Shown piece by piece: positions 10,800-22,345 of a stretch of 64,000 nt of DNA. The stretch covers positions 7,036,501 through 7,100,500 of the forward strand of contig JALIGW010000016.1 of NCBI GenBank assembly GCA_023053685.1, in the 5' to 3' direction. The notes under the pieces were generated by a model. That model was given only the letters and a program-made list of their open reading frames with translations, made no database searches and was not told the origin of the DNA. This DNA comes from Diadophis punctatus similis. Taxonomy: Eukaryota; Chordata; Lepidosauria; Squamata; Dipsadidae. Both the position numbers and the translations under genes were made by a program. Each line of letters opens with the position of its first letter. Within the stretch, counting starts at the first letter, position 1.

Positions 10800-11955
10800 A
10801 CTTCCTCAAGAGTCACAAGTTCATTTTGTAGCTATGCTATGTTCCCAATTTTCTATGGGGTGACCATAAGTGGGTTGCTTGTTCTTTCTTTGAAACACAG
10901 CTAACTGATATGTTGTGTTCCTCAGCATTACTAAATGCTGCCATTTGAACATGATCTTGACTGTGAATGAATTAGCCAACTTTTTTGTTCATGATTTAAG
11001 GAAACTTTCCTCTAATGTACTTCACAAATCTGAGATTTACTGGAGCTTATTGCTTTATGTTCAAGACAAGGCAACTAACTAGCTTCCCCACCCATCAAAA
11101 TTACATATAAATATCTAGCAGCTGGTCCTGCAAATCAGGTCTCACAGATGAGCTGCCAACTCTGTTTCCTCTTCTGTTCAACTCCACCTGAAACAAGGGC
11201 AAGATGGTACAAAAGTGCTCAGTTATTCTACACCAATGAAGGAATAACACACTGACAGAATCTGCAGTTTGTTGCTGATTTGTCCTTTTCAGCACTTTGT
11301 CTTTCAAAAATGTTGGACTTCAACTCCCAGAATTCCTGTTAGAATTCTCAGAGGTGTATCCCTGCACATCAGAAGAATATCAGGTTAGGAAAGGCTGGCA
11401 TACATAATAAGGCTGTAGTCAGTTGATAGATAATCTTAATGTATGCTTGCAATTTGAATATTTACAAGCATTCTTTATATATAATGTGTATCTGATTCCG
11501 ATATCATTAGAAAGCACTTGTAGATCTACTTACCTGGAAAATGAGGTTGACAATAGAATTAGCTTGAATGCAGATACAACATAGACGTATGCTGAGCTTC
11601 TGATTACAATCTGGATGGCACCAAATTGAGGAACTGGATCAGATTTTTAAAAATATGTTTCTTTTTATGAATTGAGCGTAATTAGGACACCACTTTCTGA
11701 ACTCTATTGACTCAGCAAATTTTTATTCTATTAATAGTTGACTATTGCTGAACTATCTCGTTCTGCAAGTTCCTTTTTTTTAAAGGCACATGGAATTTAA
11801 CATCAGCCCTGTTGGCTGTCATTGGAGTTTATCATAAAAAACTTCCTGCTCCCATCTAGTGCTACAGTGTGGAACTACAAGCCATATCTGCAGTATGGAG
11901 ATTCTATTCTATAGTTGGTCTTGTAGAAAGTTAGCAGCCACCCCTCTCCTAGAAG
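10800..11955. other. Intergenic, mostly unrecognised
   Basis: A short stretch near 11310-11345 contains the ACTTCAACTCCCAGAATTCC core shared with the palindromic elements, so a partial copy may be present. Nothing else was recognised. Confidence 0.4.
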
Positions 11956-11959
11956 AATG

Positions 11960-13325
11960 AAATACTTTGAGAAACAACCTACTCTCCAACAAACAATTTG
12001 GTTTCAGAAAAAAATTATCCTGTAATCTGTAACTCTTGCACTGCAAAAACATATGGACCACTCAACTTGATCAGGGTAAAACAATAGATGCAATTTACAT
12101 AGACTTTTGTAAAGCCTTTGATTCAGTTGTACACGACAAACTACTTCTGAAATTAAAATCCTATGGCATTTCTGGACCCCTACATGATTGGATAACTGCG
12201 TTCCTGTCTAACAGACAACAAGTGGTCAAAATAGGAAGTGCCATATCAAATCCTGCTCCTGTCAACAGTGGTGTCCCTCAAGGCAGTGTTCTAGGACCAA
12301 CACTCTTCATACTCTACATAAACGATCTTTGTGATCATATTATAAGCAACTGCGTTCTCTTTGCTGATTATGTTAAACTATTTAACACCACCGACAATGT
12401 TGCTACCCTTCAAAAAGACCTTGACCATGTAGCAGAATGGTCAAACAACTGGCAACTTCAAATCTCAACCAACAAATGCTCTGTCTTACACATTGGCAAA
12501 AAAAATCAGAATACAAAATACAAACTTGGAGGAAACGAACTTGTAGATTACCCTCACTCTGTCAAAGACCTTGGAGTACTCATATCCAACGACCTAAGTG
12601 CTAGAGCCCATTGTAACAACATTGCCAAAAAGGCACTAAGAGTTGTTAATCTAATCTTGCGTAGCTTCTTCTCTGGCAACATTACATTACTAACCAGAGC
12701 ATACAAAACATTTGTTAGACCAATTCTGGAATACAGCTCACCTGTCTGGAACCCGCACTGCATATCAGACATAAATACAATCGAGAGAGTCCAGAAATAT
12801 TTCACAAGAAGAGTCCTTCACTCCTCCGCTCACAACAAAATACCTTATTCCACCAGACTTGAAATACTGGGATTAGACAATTTACAACTACGTCGCCTCC
12901 GATCTGATCTAAATGTAGTTCATAAAATCATATACCAAAATGTCCTTCCTGTTAATGACTACTTCAGCTTCAACCGCAACAATACATGAGCACGTAATAG
13001 ATTCAAACTAAATGTAAAGCGCTCCAAACTCGACTGCAGAAAATACGACTTCAGCAACAGAGTGATCAATGCCTGGAATGCACTACCTGACTCTGTGGTT
13101 TCTTCCCCAAACCCCAAACACTTTAACCTTAGACTGTCTACAGTCGACCTCTCCTCGTTTCTAAGAGGTCTGTAAGGGGCGTGCATAAGCGCACCAGCGT
13201 GCCTACCGTCCCTGTCCTACTGTCCTATTGTCCTCTTTTATCGTTACTTTTTACTTATGTTTATACAAATTACTACTATACATGTTTGACAAATAAATAA
13301 ATAAAATAAATAAATAAATAAAAGA
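11960..13325 (+). mobile_element. L2/CR1-like LINE, reverse transcriptase portion and 3' end (subfamily 2), inactive
   Basis: An open frame at 12036-12989 encodes much of a non-LTR reverse transcriptase: IDFCKAFDSVVHDKLL (finger/palm), NSGVPQGSVLGPTLF, and the catalytic block that reads LFADYVKLF where active enzymes have FADD. The second catalytic Asp is therefore lost. A TGA at 12987-12989 (from CGA, a CpG-type change) cuts the frame before the C-terminus, which continues in frame to about 13173. The element ends in a TGACAAATAAATAAATAAA-type tail. It is 5'-truncated, with no endonuclease domain. Confidence 0.88.
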
Positions 13326-13529
13326 GAACTAGAAATCTTAAGGGAGACAGAAACTCAGAGCCACAGTTCCCTGCCCCCAAGCAGATACTAAGCTGCATTT
13401 AGAAATGCAAATTGGGTAATCCATTCAAGGCAGGATATTTTGAACAAAGGCAGAATTAGGTAGAATGGTAGGATCAGCCCTCACTCAAGATCCAAACCAG
13501 GAAAGCTATTAAGACACAATAGGAATTGT

Positions 13530-14155
13530 GTCACCACACTATAAAAAAGATGTTGAAACTCTAGAAAAAGTGCAGAGGAGAGCAACCAGGATGATTAGGG
13601 AACTGGAGACTAAAACATATGAAGAATGGTTACAGGAACTGGGCATGGCTAGTCTAGTGAAGAGCAGGACCAGGGGACACATGATAGCAGTGTTCCAATA
13701 TTTGAGGGGCTGCCACAGAGAGGAGGGGGTCAAGCTATTTTCCAAAGCACCTGAAGGAATAATGGATGGAAACTGACCAAGGAGAGATTCAACCTAGAAA
13801 TAAGGGGGAACTTTCTGACAGTGAGAACAATCAACCAAGGGAACAGTTTGCCTTCGGAAGTTCTGGAAGCTTCATCACTTGAGACTTTCAAGAAGAGATT
13901 GGACTGCCATTTGTCAGAAATGGTGTAGGGTTTCCTGTTTGAGCGGGGGGGGGTTGGACTAGATGACCTATAACAGGGGTGGCCAAACTATGGTTCTTTG
14001 AGGACCTGTAGACTTCAACTCCCAGAATTCCTGAGCTAGCCATGCATGCATGGCTGGCTCAGGAATTCTGGGAGTTGAAGTCCACAGGTCCTCAAAGAAC
14101 CATAGTTTGGCCACCCCTGACCTATAAGGTCCCTTCCAACTCTGTTAATCTATCT
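13530..14155 (+). mobile_element. CR1 LINE 3' end, split by a palindromic element
   Basis: Encodes the end of a CR1 reverse transcriptase (YKKDVETLEKVQRRATRMIR) and the characteristic CR1 3'UTR, with GGTTGGACTAGATGACCT then GGTCCCTTCCAACTCTGTTA. The element at 13974-14119 plus its target duplication splits the 3'UTR, so CR1 inserted first. Confidence 0.88.
13974..14119. mobile_element. Palindromic hAT-type MITE (family C)
   Basis: A 146-bp near-perfect inverted repeat starting CAGGGGTGGCCAAACTATGG and ending with its complement. The 8-bp duplication ACCTATAA (13966-13973 and 14120-14127) is exact. The single strand would fold into one long hairpin. A copy of the same length lies at 50060-50205. 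Confidence 0.92.
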
Positions 14156-14698
14156 GGAATGGCCCAGCATCCTTTCAGAATACAAGCCTCCTCATTACAT
14201 CATCTCGGAGAGTCCAGGCTTCAATGAAACTTAATTCAGACAACATAAAAAGTAGCCCCCTGGGAGTCTTACAGCCAATAGAATACATTTCTTGCACAGC
14301 AACAGAAAGCTCAAGGGCAAGGCCCAAGAGAGGACACAAATACCTATCTCTCTCAATTCCATGTGGTCAGCTGCCCAGGACTTCAAACCCATGTGGTCCT
14401 GTCCATCAATAAACCATCTTTCCAATCAGCCTCCATGTTTCCAGTGTCTTTCTCCCCACTTGGAACTGAACCAGATGGATATGTCTTCCAACAGTCTCAA
14501 ACAGCTAAGTATGGAACTGCTTAGGATGGAAGATCACCATGAATTCTCAGAATTATACACAATACTGGAAAGTTTGAAAAAATGCACCTGAAGGCATCAA
14601 AGGCAAACCACTTCTGAATTTAATGAATTGAATTCAATAAATGCAATTCAATTCAATAAATTGCCAAAGAAGCCACATGGGATATATATCCATGACAC
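14156..14698. other. Intergenic, nothing recognised
   Basis: No supported gene or repeat. Short overlapping frames on both strands lack any conserved motif. Confidence 0.45.
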
Positions 14699-15060
14699 CA
14701 GGGGTGGGTTCCTCCCGGTTTGGACCGGTTCACCCAAGCCGGTAGCGACCCACTGGTGACGTCACAATGACATCACCGAACCAGATTGGTCGGTGCCGGT
14801 CCGTGAGCGCCGTCATCTTTTTTTTGAAATTTTTTTTAAATTTTTTTTTCCTTCTGAGCATGTGTAGAAGCTGAGTTCTGGCACTGTGCATGCGGTCGCC
14901 ATCTTTTTTTTGCCTTTTTTTGCCTTTTTTTGCCTTTTTTTGTTTTGTTTTTCGTTACTGCCATGCGCGCGAGCACAAAGCGCGCGAATGGCCACGAGGC
15001 GCGCCCATGCAGCACGGGAGGGACCGAACGGGCAGTGAGGTAAGTTGGAACCCACCCCTG
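14699..15060. mobile_element. hAT-type non-autonomous element, family B
   Basis: Starts CAGGGGTGGGTTC and ends GAACCCACCCCTG, with the perfect 8-bp duplication CATGACAC (14691-14698 and 15061-15068). The interior includes a run of four TTTTTTTGCC-type units and a GC-rich right part. Confidence 0.9.
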
Positions 15061-15210
15061 CATGACACCATCAATTATCTTTGTTGTTTTTAACCATAGG
15101 TGATTGACTTTTATACAAAGGAGTTTTTCAAATATACCCCTAAAGTAGAGAAATGATTTGAGGTTGCAAAAAGGTGTTTCTTCTGTCTGCTGAATCTTTC
15201 TCTTATAACA

Positions 15211-15290
15211 GAGGTCTTCAAATTTGGCAATTTTAAGACTTGTGGACTTCAACTCCCAGAATTCTGCAGCCAGCATAGCCCAATTTGTTT
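15211..15290. mobile_element. Partial family C element
   Basis: Begins CAGAGGTCTTCAAATTTGGC and includes the ACTTCAACTCCCAGAATTCT core, but the complementary right half seen in the copies at 36877-37012 and 49258-49363 is missing. Confidence 0.65.
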
Positions 15291-15454
15291 TTTCTGCGCC
15301 AAACCTTTCCTTTTTCAGTTTTAGCACCTATCCTGGATAAACACAGTTGCTCTATGTAAAAGCGAAGAGTCCAACATCCCCTTATCTCTACTTTACAGAA
15401 ATTCCCTTTGCTGCTGAAATTGTTTCCTGACATCATCCTGCAACTTAGTTTGTT

Positions 15455-15830
15455 GCAGATAGTCCTCAACTTACAACAATTAGTTTAGTGACTGCTTGAA
15501 GTTATAACAGCATTAAAAAACCTATAACTTATGAACCATTTTTCATACATGACCGTTGCAATATCCCTATAGTCCAAAATTTGGACACTTGGCAACTGAC
15601 TCATATTTATGATGATTGCAATGTTGGAGGTGATGTAACCATCTTTTGTGACCTTCTGACAAGCAAAGTCAATGGGGAAGCCAGTTTCACTTAACAACCA
15701 TGTTACTAACTTAACAACTGCAGTGATTCACTTAACAACCATGGCAAGAAAGGTTGCAAACATGGGGCAACATTCACTTAATAATTGACTTGCTTAGTAA
15801 CAGAAATGTTGGGTAACACAAATCTGATTA
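15455..15830. repeat. Fold-back repeat of the 'AGGTAGTCCTCGACTTA' family
   Basis: Starts AGATAGTCCTCAACTTACAA and contains the family's repeated motif CACTTAACAACC. Better-preserved copies at 32148-32525, 34470-34855 and 35320-35695 end GAGGACTACC(T), showing inverted termini. It is probably a non-autonomous DNA element. Nothing else is recognised from here to 16650. Confidence 0.7.
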
Positions 15831-16650
15831 AATAACTATTAATATTATTAAGCATCTTTTTCTTTCAATTTTAAAGACCTCTTTTCTTGGGCATTTTTGA
15901 TTTACAACACACACAGTAGACTATTTTTAGTACCAAAATATTTGGAGGTTCCTTCACAACATTTCTTTCTCCTTCTGGCTCTACAACCTTTTCCTCCAAA
16001 CTATAGAGTTCAAGTGGCAGGCTGGCCATTACAAGCATGTGTCTGGAACTCTGGAAAATTGTTACTACAAGAGTAAAGAGAAGGGAACATAACCAAAACA
16101 ACAGCAAGAGCTGAATGAAAGATAATTAGGGCTGGGTAATCCTTTGAAAGAAGTACTTCACCATGTATGCAAAGTAAGTGGCATGCTTGCACAATGAAAC
16201 AAACAAAATGTTAAAAAGTATGCAGTTACTTACCAAGCACATCTAAATTATATTAAATTAATCAAAATATCTTTACAATGCCCAAGGCATTTCACAACTT
16301 CTGAGCACCCCTAATGTTTGGAAATTGAAAGTTGAAACATTTGACAGGCCCTAAAGCACATACACACAGAGATGGCCAGGAGCAACTCCTAAAGAAGCCG
16401 AAATGGAAAAAGAAGGGTTGGTTTTAATGGTTCAAAGGTGCTTTATTCACATTCCTGCAGCTTCAAAAGCTTCAATAACGATTTTCACTCTTTATGTTAT
16501 TGGCTCCTATAAGTAGATACAGCAAGAAGAGATTCCCTGCCCCCCCCTTATTCTGTCTCTGTTCTGCTTTTTTCTGAATGAAAGACATTTTCTGCTTTAT
16601 TCTCAAGCCTATTTTCTTGAAAATCCTTTTCTCTCTTCCACTGCCTAGAC

Positions 16651-17076
16651 CAGTGATGGCGAACCTATGGCACGCGTGCCACAGGTGGCATGCGGAGCCA
16701 TATCTGCCGGCACGCAAGCCGTTGCCCTAGCTCAGCTCCAGCGTGCATGTATGGGTCAGCCAGCTGACTTTTTGGCTCCCCCGGAGGTTCTAGGAGGACA
16801 TTTTAGGCTTCCTGAGGGCCTCCGGGGGGCATTTTTGCCCTCCCCAGGCTACAGGGAAGCCTCTGGAGCCTGGGGAGGGCGAAAAACGGGCATACCGGAC
16901 CCACCGGAAGTCAGGAAATGGGCTGTTTCTGGCCTCCAGAGGACCTCTGCGGGGGCGGGGGAGGCCGTTTTCGCCCTCCCCAGGTATTGAATTATGGGTG
17001 TAGGCACTTGCACGTGCATGATAGCGCACGCGCACGCACTTTCGGCACCCGAGGGAAAAAAGGTTCACCAACACTG
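16651..17076. mobile_element. hAT-type non-autonomous element, family E (CAGTGATGGCGAACC termini)
   Basis: Starts CAGTGATGGCGAACCTATGG and ends GGTTCACCAACACTG, with the perfect 8-bp duplication GCCTAGAC (16643-16650 and 17077-17084). The interior is GC-rich and CpG-bearing. The second copy is 28034-28374. Confidence 0.9.
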
Positions 17077-17084
17077 GCCTAGAC

Positions 17085-17798
17085 AATAAAACACTTACAT
17101 TGGACAATTATATTTGGCCTGCAAGAATCCAGATGATGAATTGGCAGCAAAAGTTGCATGTTAATAAAACTTCGTTGCCATTTATTACCATTATCTATAA
17201 CTTACTACAGTCCAATTAGGGATTTTGAATGATTCACAAACATACATCTATACAATTAAAATATCAGTATTAAAATTTTTAAATTTAAAATGAAAATATA
17301 ATAGAAAAGCAGTAAAATAATAATAAATCAAATGCAAAATAGCTCTGTTTCTGAAAAGAAGTTAGTGAGTACATCTAATCGGAAGGCTGTTCTAAAATGC
17401 TGGTCTTGCCACCAAGAATCAAACACTTCCTGTCTTGGCACCGCTAACCTTTCAGAGGTGAGGAAAGACAAGCTGCTTCACCCAGAAATTTCATATTATT
17501 TGAACTTGTTTTTGTTTTGACGTTATGTTTTGGCTATTTATTTCTAGGTGCTTTTGGTTTCTCTTATTTTTTTGTATTGTGTGAACTGCCCTGAGTCACA
17601 GATATAAGATGGGTATCAGATCACTAGGGGGAGGGGGGTGTCCAGTAAGTTGTCAAGCCACAGAGAACTTTATAGGTTGAAAACAACACTTTAAATTGCA
17701 CCTGGAAGCTTACTGTAGCCATTACAGGGCACATAGCACAGATATGATGTGCTCCAACTCTGGGTATTAGTGAGTATACAGACCACTGTACATTGGAT
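17085..17798. other. Intergenic, mostly unrecognised
   Basis: The part from about 17575 resembles degraded interspersed repeat sequence. No gene is supported. Confidence 0.35.
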
Positions 17799-18335
17799 CA
17801 GGGGTCTCCAACCTTGTGGACTTTAAGACTTGTGGACTTCAACTCCACAGTTGAACAACAGAATTCTGGGAGTTGAAGTCCACAAGTATTAAAGTCCCAA
17901 GGTTGGATATCAGAGGTGGGTTCCTACCAGTGCGGTCCAGTGCGCCGCTCCGGTAGGGACCCACCAATTGCCCAATTTGCGCGCAATGGCTCAGGTGCCA
18001 TCTTTGCCGGTCTGTCGTGCGCCACCATTTTTTTACGGAATTTTTTGCCGATTTTTTGCTTTTGTGCATGCGCGGAAGCAAAATCTTGCAAGGGGATGCG
18101 CACGCACGTGAGATTTTGACGAGATTTTGCTTCTGCGCATGCGTGGAAGCAAAAAATTGCCGAAATCGCCCGCACATGTGTCACCTCACAAGATTTCAGC
18201 AAGATTTTGCTTCTGCGCATGCACATGAAACAAAATCGCGTGAGGGGGGTGTGCACGCATAGCGAGCGCGCACGCACAACATGGCAGTGCACTGGTAGCG
18301 AGGTAAGTGCAACCTGCCCCTGTTGAATACCCCTG
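17799..18335. mobile_element. Family C element interrupted by a family B element (nested)
   Basis: The outer element starts CAGGGGTCTCCAACCTTG and carries the ACTTCAACTCC core. It is broken at its right end and resumes as TTGAATACCCCTG. A CACATTGG/CATTGGAT similarity flanks it but does not align as a clean duplication. Confidence 0.75.
17911..18322. mobile_element. hAT-type non-autonomous element, family B, nested
   Basis: Starts CAGAGGTGGGTTCCTACC and ends TGCAACCTGCCCCTG. The flanks TTGGATAT (17903-17910) and TTGAATAC (18323-18330) are a diverged 8-bp duplication (6 of 8). The interior repeats a GCAAAATC...GCATGCGCAGAAGCA-like motif three times. Confidence 0.8.
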
Positions 18336-18479
18336 CACATTGGCAATTTTAAAGACAGCCTTACATAGAGTGTGCCAGAGGTATTCAAGCACATGAATCC
18401 CTGTAGCAAACATTTCCCAGTACTTTTCTGGTACATCAGCTGAAGCTTGGCAATTCAATGGTGAAAAATATAAAAACCA

Positions 18480-19175
18480 AATAGGTAGTACCTTGCTCAA
18501 CAGTAGTAACTGTGAGAGGGATCTTGGAGTCCTGGTGGACAGTCACTTAAATATGAGCCAGTAGTGTGCAGCAGCTGCCAAAAAAAGCCAATGCAGTCCC
18601 AGGCTACATTAACAGAGGGATAGAATCAAGATCAGATGAAGTGTTAATACCACTTTATAATGCCTTGGTAAGACCACACTTTGAATACTGCATCCAGTTT
18701 TGGTCGCCACCATGTAAAAAAGATGTTGAGACTCTAAAAAAAGTGCAGAGAAGAGCAGCAAAGATGATTAGGGGACTGGAGGCTACAACATATATAAAAT
18801 AGCTACTGGAATTGGGTATGTCTAGTTTAATGAAAATAAGGATTAGAGGTGACATGATAGTATGTTCCAATATTCCAATATCTAAGGGGTTGCCACAAAG
18901 AAGAGGGAGTCAACCTATGCTCCAAAGCACCTGAAGGCAGGACAAGAAGCAATGGATGGAAACTAATCAAGGAGATAAGCAACCTAGAATTAAGAAATTC
19001 CCTGACAGTTAGAACAATTAATCAGTGGAACAAGTTGCCTCCAGAAGTTATGAATGCGCCAATACTTCTTTCTGAGAATAGACTGGACAACTATTTGCCT
19101 GAAATGATATAGGATTCCCTGCCTGAGCAGGGGGTTGGACTAGAAGACCTCCAAAGTCCCTTCCAACTCTGTTTA
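18480..19175 (+). mobile_element. CR1 LINE, 3' portion, decayed
   Basis: Broken frames encode CR1 reverse-transcriptase C-terminal blocks: NREDLGVLVD-like, LVRPHFEYCIQFWSP and KDVETLKKVQRRAAKMIRGL. The CR1 3'UTR GGTTGGACTAGAAGACCTCC follows, ending CCCTTCCAACTCTGTTTATT. Stops and frameshifts show it is inactive. Confidence 0.85.
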
Positions 19176-19883
19176 TTTTGTAAAGCCCCTTAAACCAGAA
19201 TCTTCTCCTGTTGTTCAAATTGTAACCATGGCTCCAGGGGGAAAATCCCCATCAAGTCATGGAACTTTTCCTTCAGAGGTGACGTCTTCCTATCCTACTA
19301 AAGTAGACAGAGAACTTTGGTAGACAAACAATTTCCACATTCTGTCCTTCTCCAGACATTTACAGCTTCTAGGCTGAACAAGAATTTGACAGCAGGGCTA
19401 ACACTGTAAAGCTGGGTGTCACCAACATAACAATGATATCAATCCTGAACCATCAAATGATCGTCTGCAGTGGCTTCATATAGGTATTAAACAGTATAGG
19501 GAAAAGTAGTGATCCAATGGCTCTCTACAACAGAGTGACCATCAGGCTAATTGTTCTTCTCCACCACCATCGACTGGACCCATCTGCTGAGCAAGGAACA
19601 GAAGTACTGAAGCACAGAGTTCCCAATGCTCAAGACAGTCCAGAAGGATAACATTTAACGGCTCAAAGACAAATAGGAAATAAATCCCTGGTCCAGGTGT
19701 CCACAAAAATTACCCAATAGAGTGACCAACATTATGTCTATCTGATACCCAGGTCTGAATCCTAACTAAAATGGGCCAGATAATCTGTTCCATCTATGGT
19801 ATAACAAAGTTTGGTCCTCTACCATTGCCTTGACAATCTTGCCTAAAAAGAGAAGATGGGAAACTGGGTGGGATCATCTGATG
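19176..19883 (-). repeat. Old interspersed repeat, probably LINE-derived, split by a family A element
   Basis: No intact frame. The sequence runs up to the element at 19884 and appears to resume after it (20493-20640). Its last part resembles 9735-9860. The assignment to a LINE on the minus strand is a guess. Confidence 0.35.
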
Positions 19884-20492
19884 CAGTGGTGAAATCCAAT
19901 TTTTTTTACTGCCGGTTCTGTAGGTGTGGTTTGGTGGGCGTGGCTTGGTGGGCGTGGCAGGGGAAGGATACTGCAAACTCTCCATTCCCTCCCCACTCCA
20001 GGGGAAGGATATTGCAAAATCCCCATTCCCTCCCCACTCCAGGGGAAGGATATTGCAAAATCCCCATTCCCTCCCCACTCCAGGGGAAGGATACTGCAAA
20101 ATCCCCATTCCCTCCCCACTCCTGGGAGAAGGATATTGCAAAATCTCCATTCCCTCCCCACTCCAGGAGAAGGATACTGCAAAATCCCCATTCCCTCCCC
20201 ACTCCAGGGGAAGGATACTGCAAAATCCCCATTCCCTCCCCACTCCTGGGAGAAGGATATTGCAAAATCTCCATTCCCTCCCCACTCCAGGAGAAGGATA
20301 CTGCAAAATCCCCATTCCCTCCCCACTCCAGGGGAAGGATACTGCAAAATCCCCATTCCCTCCCCACTCCAGGGGAAGGATACTGCAAGATCTCCATTCC
20401 CACCCCCACTTTGGGGCCAGTTCTCCGAACTACTCAAAATTTCCGCTACCAGTTCTCCAGAACCTGTCAGAACCTGCTGGGTTTCACCCCTG
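19884..20492. mobile_element. hAT-type family A element with an internal 11-unit minisatellite
   Basis: Starts CAGTGGTGAAATCC and ends GGTTTCACCCCTG, flanked by ATCTGATG (19876-19883) and GTCTGATG (20493-20500), 7 of 8 matching. The interior, about 19960-20400, is an array of 41-bp units (GGAAGGATACTGCAAAATC...) beginning at 19966, 20007, 20048, 20089, 20131, 20172, 20213, 20255, 20296, 20337 and 20378. Long overlapping frames in all directions across this array are artefacts of its stop-free composition. Confidence 0.92.
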
Positions 20493-20640
20493 GTCTGATG
20501 CCTCTGGAGCTATGGAGGATTTCTTAAAGAGGGGTTGCATAACTGCCTTCTGCAGGGCCACTGGCATTATCTCTTCCTACAGTCCTCTAGATTCAGGGGA
20601 CCCGAAGAAGCCAAGTGAGGCAAGAATTTAGCCTGCATGT

Positions 20641-21140
20641 GGCAGAGGTCACAGCCCAAAAGGTGCCTCAGCCATTTAGTGATCAGTGGAAGATTTGCAG
20701 CCTAGTTATGGTAGTCATATACTCACAAATGTATCTCCTGCTGAATGAGCTTAAGAGTTCAAACAAGGTTACTACAAAGTTTTCTCATGTTTAAACATCT
20801 TTTTTTATCTCTCTATCGTTCTGCATACAGAAGATCCTTGCTTCAGGTCCTGGCATCTCCAGTTAAATGAAAATCAAGTAACTGCCTGGGAGGAGTCCTA
20901 CTTATGGGTTTTCACAAAAGCTCTGAACCACAACAACTTTTTTTTCCCTGCCATATCCTCACAATACTTTCTTCCCTTGTGAGATAGGCTGAAGCTATCC
21001 GTATCTCTACTGGCATCAGTAGTCTCACTCTGCTTAAGGGAAACCTCAAGGTGTCTAAAATCTGTTAGGGTTTGTCACCAATTAGAGGAGAGCTAGTTGA
21101 GGAATGGTTTGAAAGAAAGACAACAACAACAACAACAATC
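20641..21140. other. Intergenic, nothing recognised
   Basis: A short (CAA)n tract at about 21121-21138 precedes the LINE fragment. No gene is supported. Confidence 0.45.
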
Positions 21141-21149
21141 TGTCCATGG

Positions 21150-21735
21150 TGTGGGTTCCATCTGTCTGGAACCCACACCGCATATCGGACATAAATACAT
21201 TAGAAAGTGTCCAGAGATACTTTACAAGAAGAGTCTCCACTCCTCTACTCGCAACAGAATACCTTACGCAACCAGACTTGAAATCCTGGGCTTAGAAAGC
21301 TTAGAACTACGTCTCCTTCGGCACGACCTAAAATTATCTGCTACAACGTCCTTCCTGTCAACGACTACTTCAGCTTCAACCACAACAATACACGAGCACA
21401 CAACAGATACAAACTCAGTGAACCGCTCCAAACTTGACTGTAGAAAATATGACTTTAGCAACAGAGTGGTAAATGCCTGGAACTCACTACCTGACTCTGT
21501 GGTTTTGTCACCAAACCCCCAAAACTTTACCCTTAGACTGTCCACTGTTGACCTCACCCGATTCCTAAGAGGTCAGTAAGGGGCGTGCATAAGTGCACCA
21601 GCGTGCCTACCGTCCCTGTCCTAATGTTCCCTCTTATCAGTACTCTTATGTATATAAACAATGTTATATCTATGTATATTACCAATACGTACTTGACAAA
21701 AATAAATAAATAAAATAAAAATAAATAAACAATAT
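21150..21735 (+). mobile_element. L2/CR1-like LINE 3' end (subfamily 1)
   Basis: Closely matches the fragment at 2576-3160, from the stretch encoding VWNPHRISDINTLESVQR through DLTRFLRGQ to the AAATAAATAAAATAAAA tail. Small deletions (for example near 21232 and 21330) shift the frame. Confidence 0.87.
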
Positions 21736-22245
21736 TGAACATGGGGGGGGGACAAAAACAAAAAAGACAACAGGATGGAGACTAAGAAGAATACAATCAA
21801 TGTTCTACTAAGTGAATAATGGGGAGCAATGGAGAAACCAATAACATTTTGGAAAGCTATTGGACTACAAAACACTCTTATTCAGTTTAAAACAGGTTGA
21901 GCATATAATCTGCAGGAATAAATTTGCAGATTAAAAAAATATCATAATTCCTTTCAAAACTACAATCTTTCCTTTTTTTTCTAGTGTTACTGGAAATCTA
22001 ATTCCATTGAAGAAACAGAAAAGTGGGCTGTAAGGAAGATAAGTTGAGGGAAAGTTAAATCACATTCCTCAGTTGCTTTTCTTAAATCTTTCTAGATAGG
22101 CTTATGGCAGCTATATTTTTAGGGTACCAATGAAGTCGAGCATAATCTAAGCTTGCATGCCAGCACTTTTTTGCAACAGTGAAAGGGATTTATGGAGTTG
22201 ATCTTGGATTTTATTAATTTTGATGACAATCATTCTTTTGATGAC
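21736..22245. other. Intergenic, nothing recognised
   Basis: AT-rich sequence with no supported gene. Confidence 0.4.
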
Positions 22246-22249
22246 AATC

Positions 22250-22335
22250 TCGGCAACTTTAAGATATGGGGACTTCAACTCCAACATGTTGGCTGTGGAA
22301 TTCTGGGAGTTGAAGTCCACACAGTTGCAGAATTG
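22250..22335. mobile_element. Degraded family C element
   Basis: Contains CGGCAACTTTAAGATATGG, GACTTCAACTCCAACATG and GAATTCTGGGAGTTGAAGTC, the paired core of the fold-back family, but its ends are lost. Confidence 0.6.
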
Positions 22336-22345
22336 AGATCTAGAT

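Noticed and set aside
10606..10904. Proline- and tryptophan-rich frames
   Set aside because: Lie in a family A hAT-type element with no transposase similarity.
16651..17076. CpG-rich block as a promoter (also 28034-28374)
   Set aside because: Family E elements with exact 8-bp duplications.
19794..20631. Six overlapping open frames of 167-235 codons on both strands
   Set aside because: They lie over the 41-bp minisatellite inside a hAT-type element, are open in several frames at once and translate to repeats of the unit.
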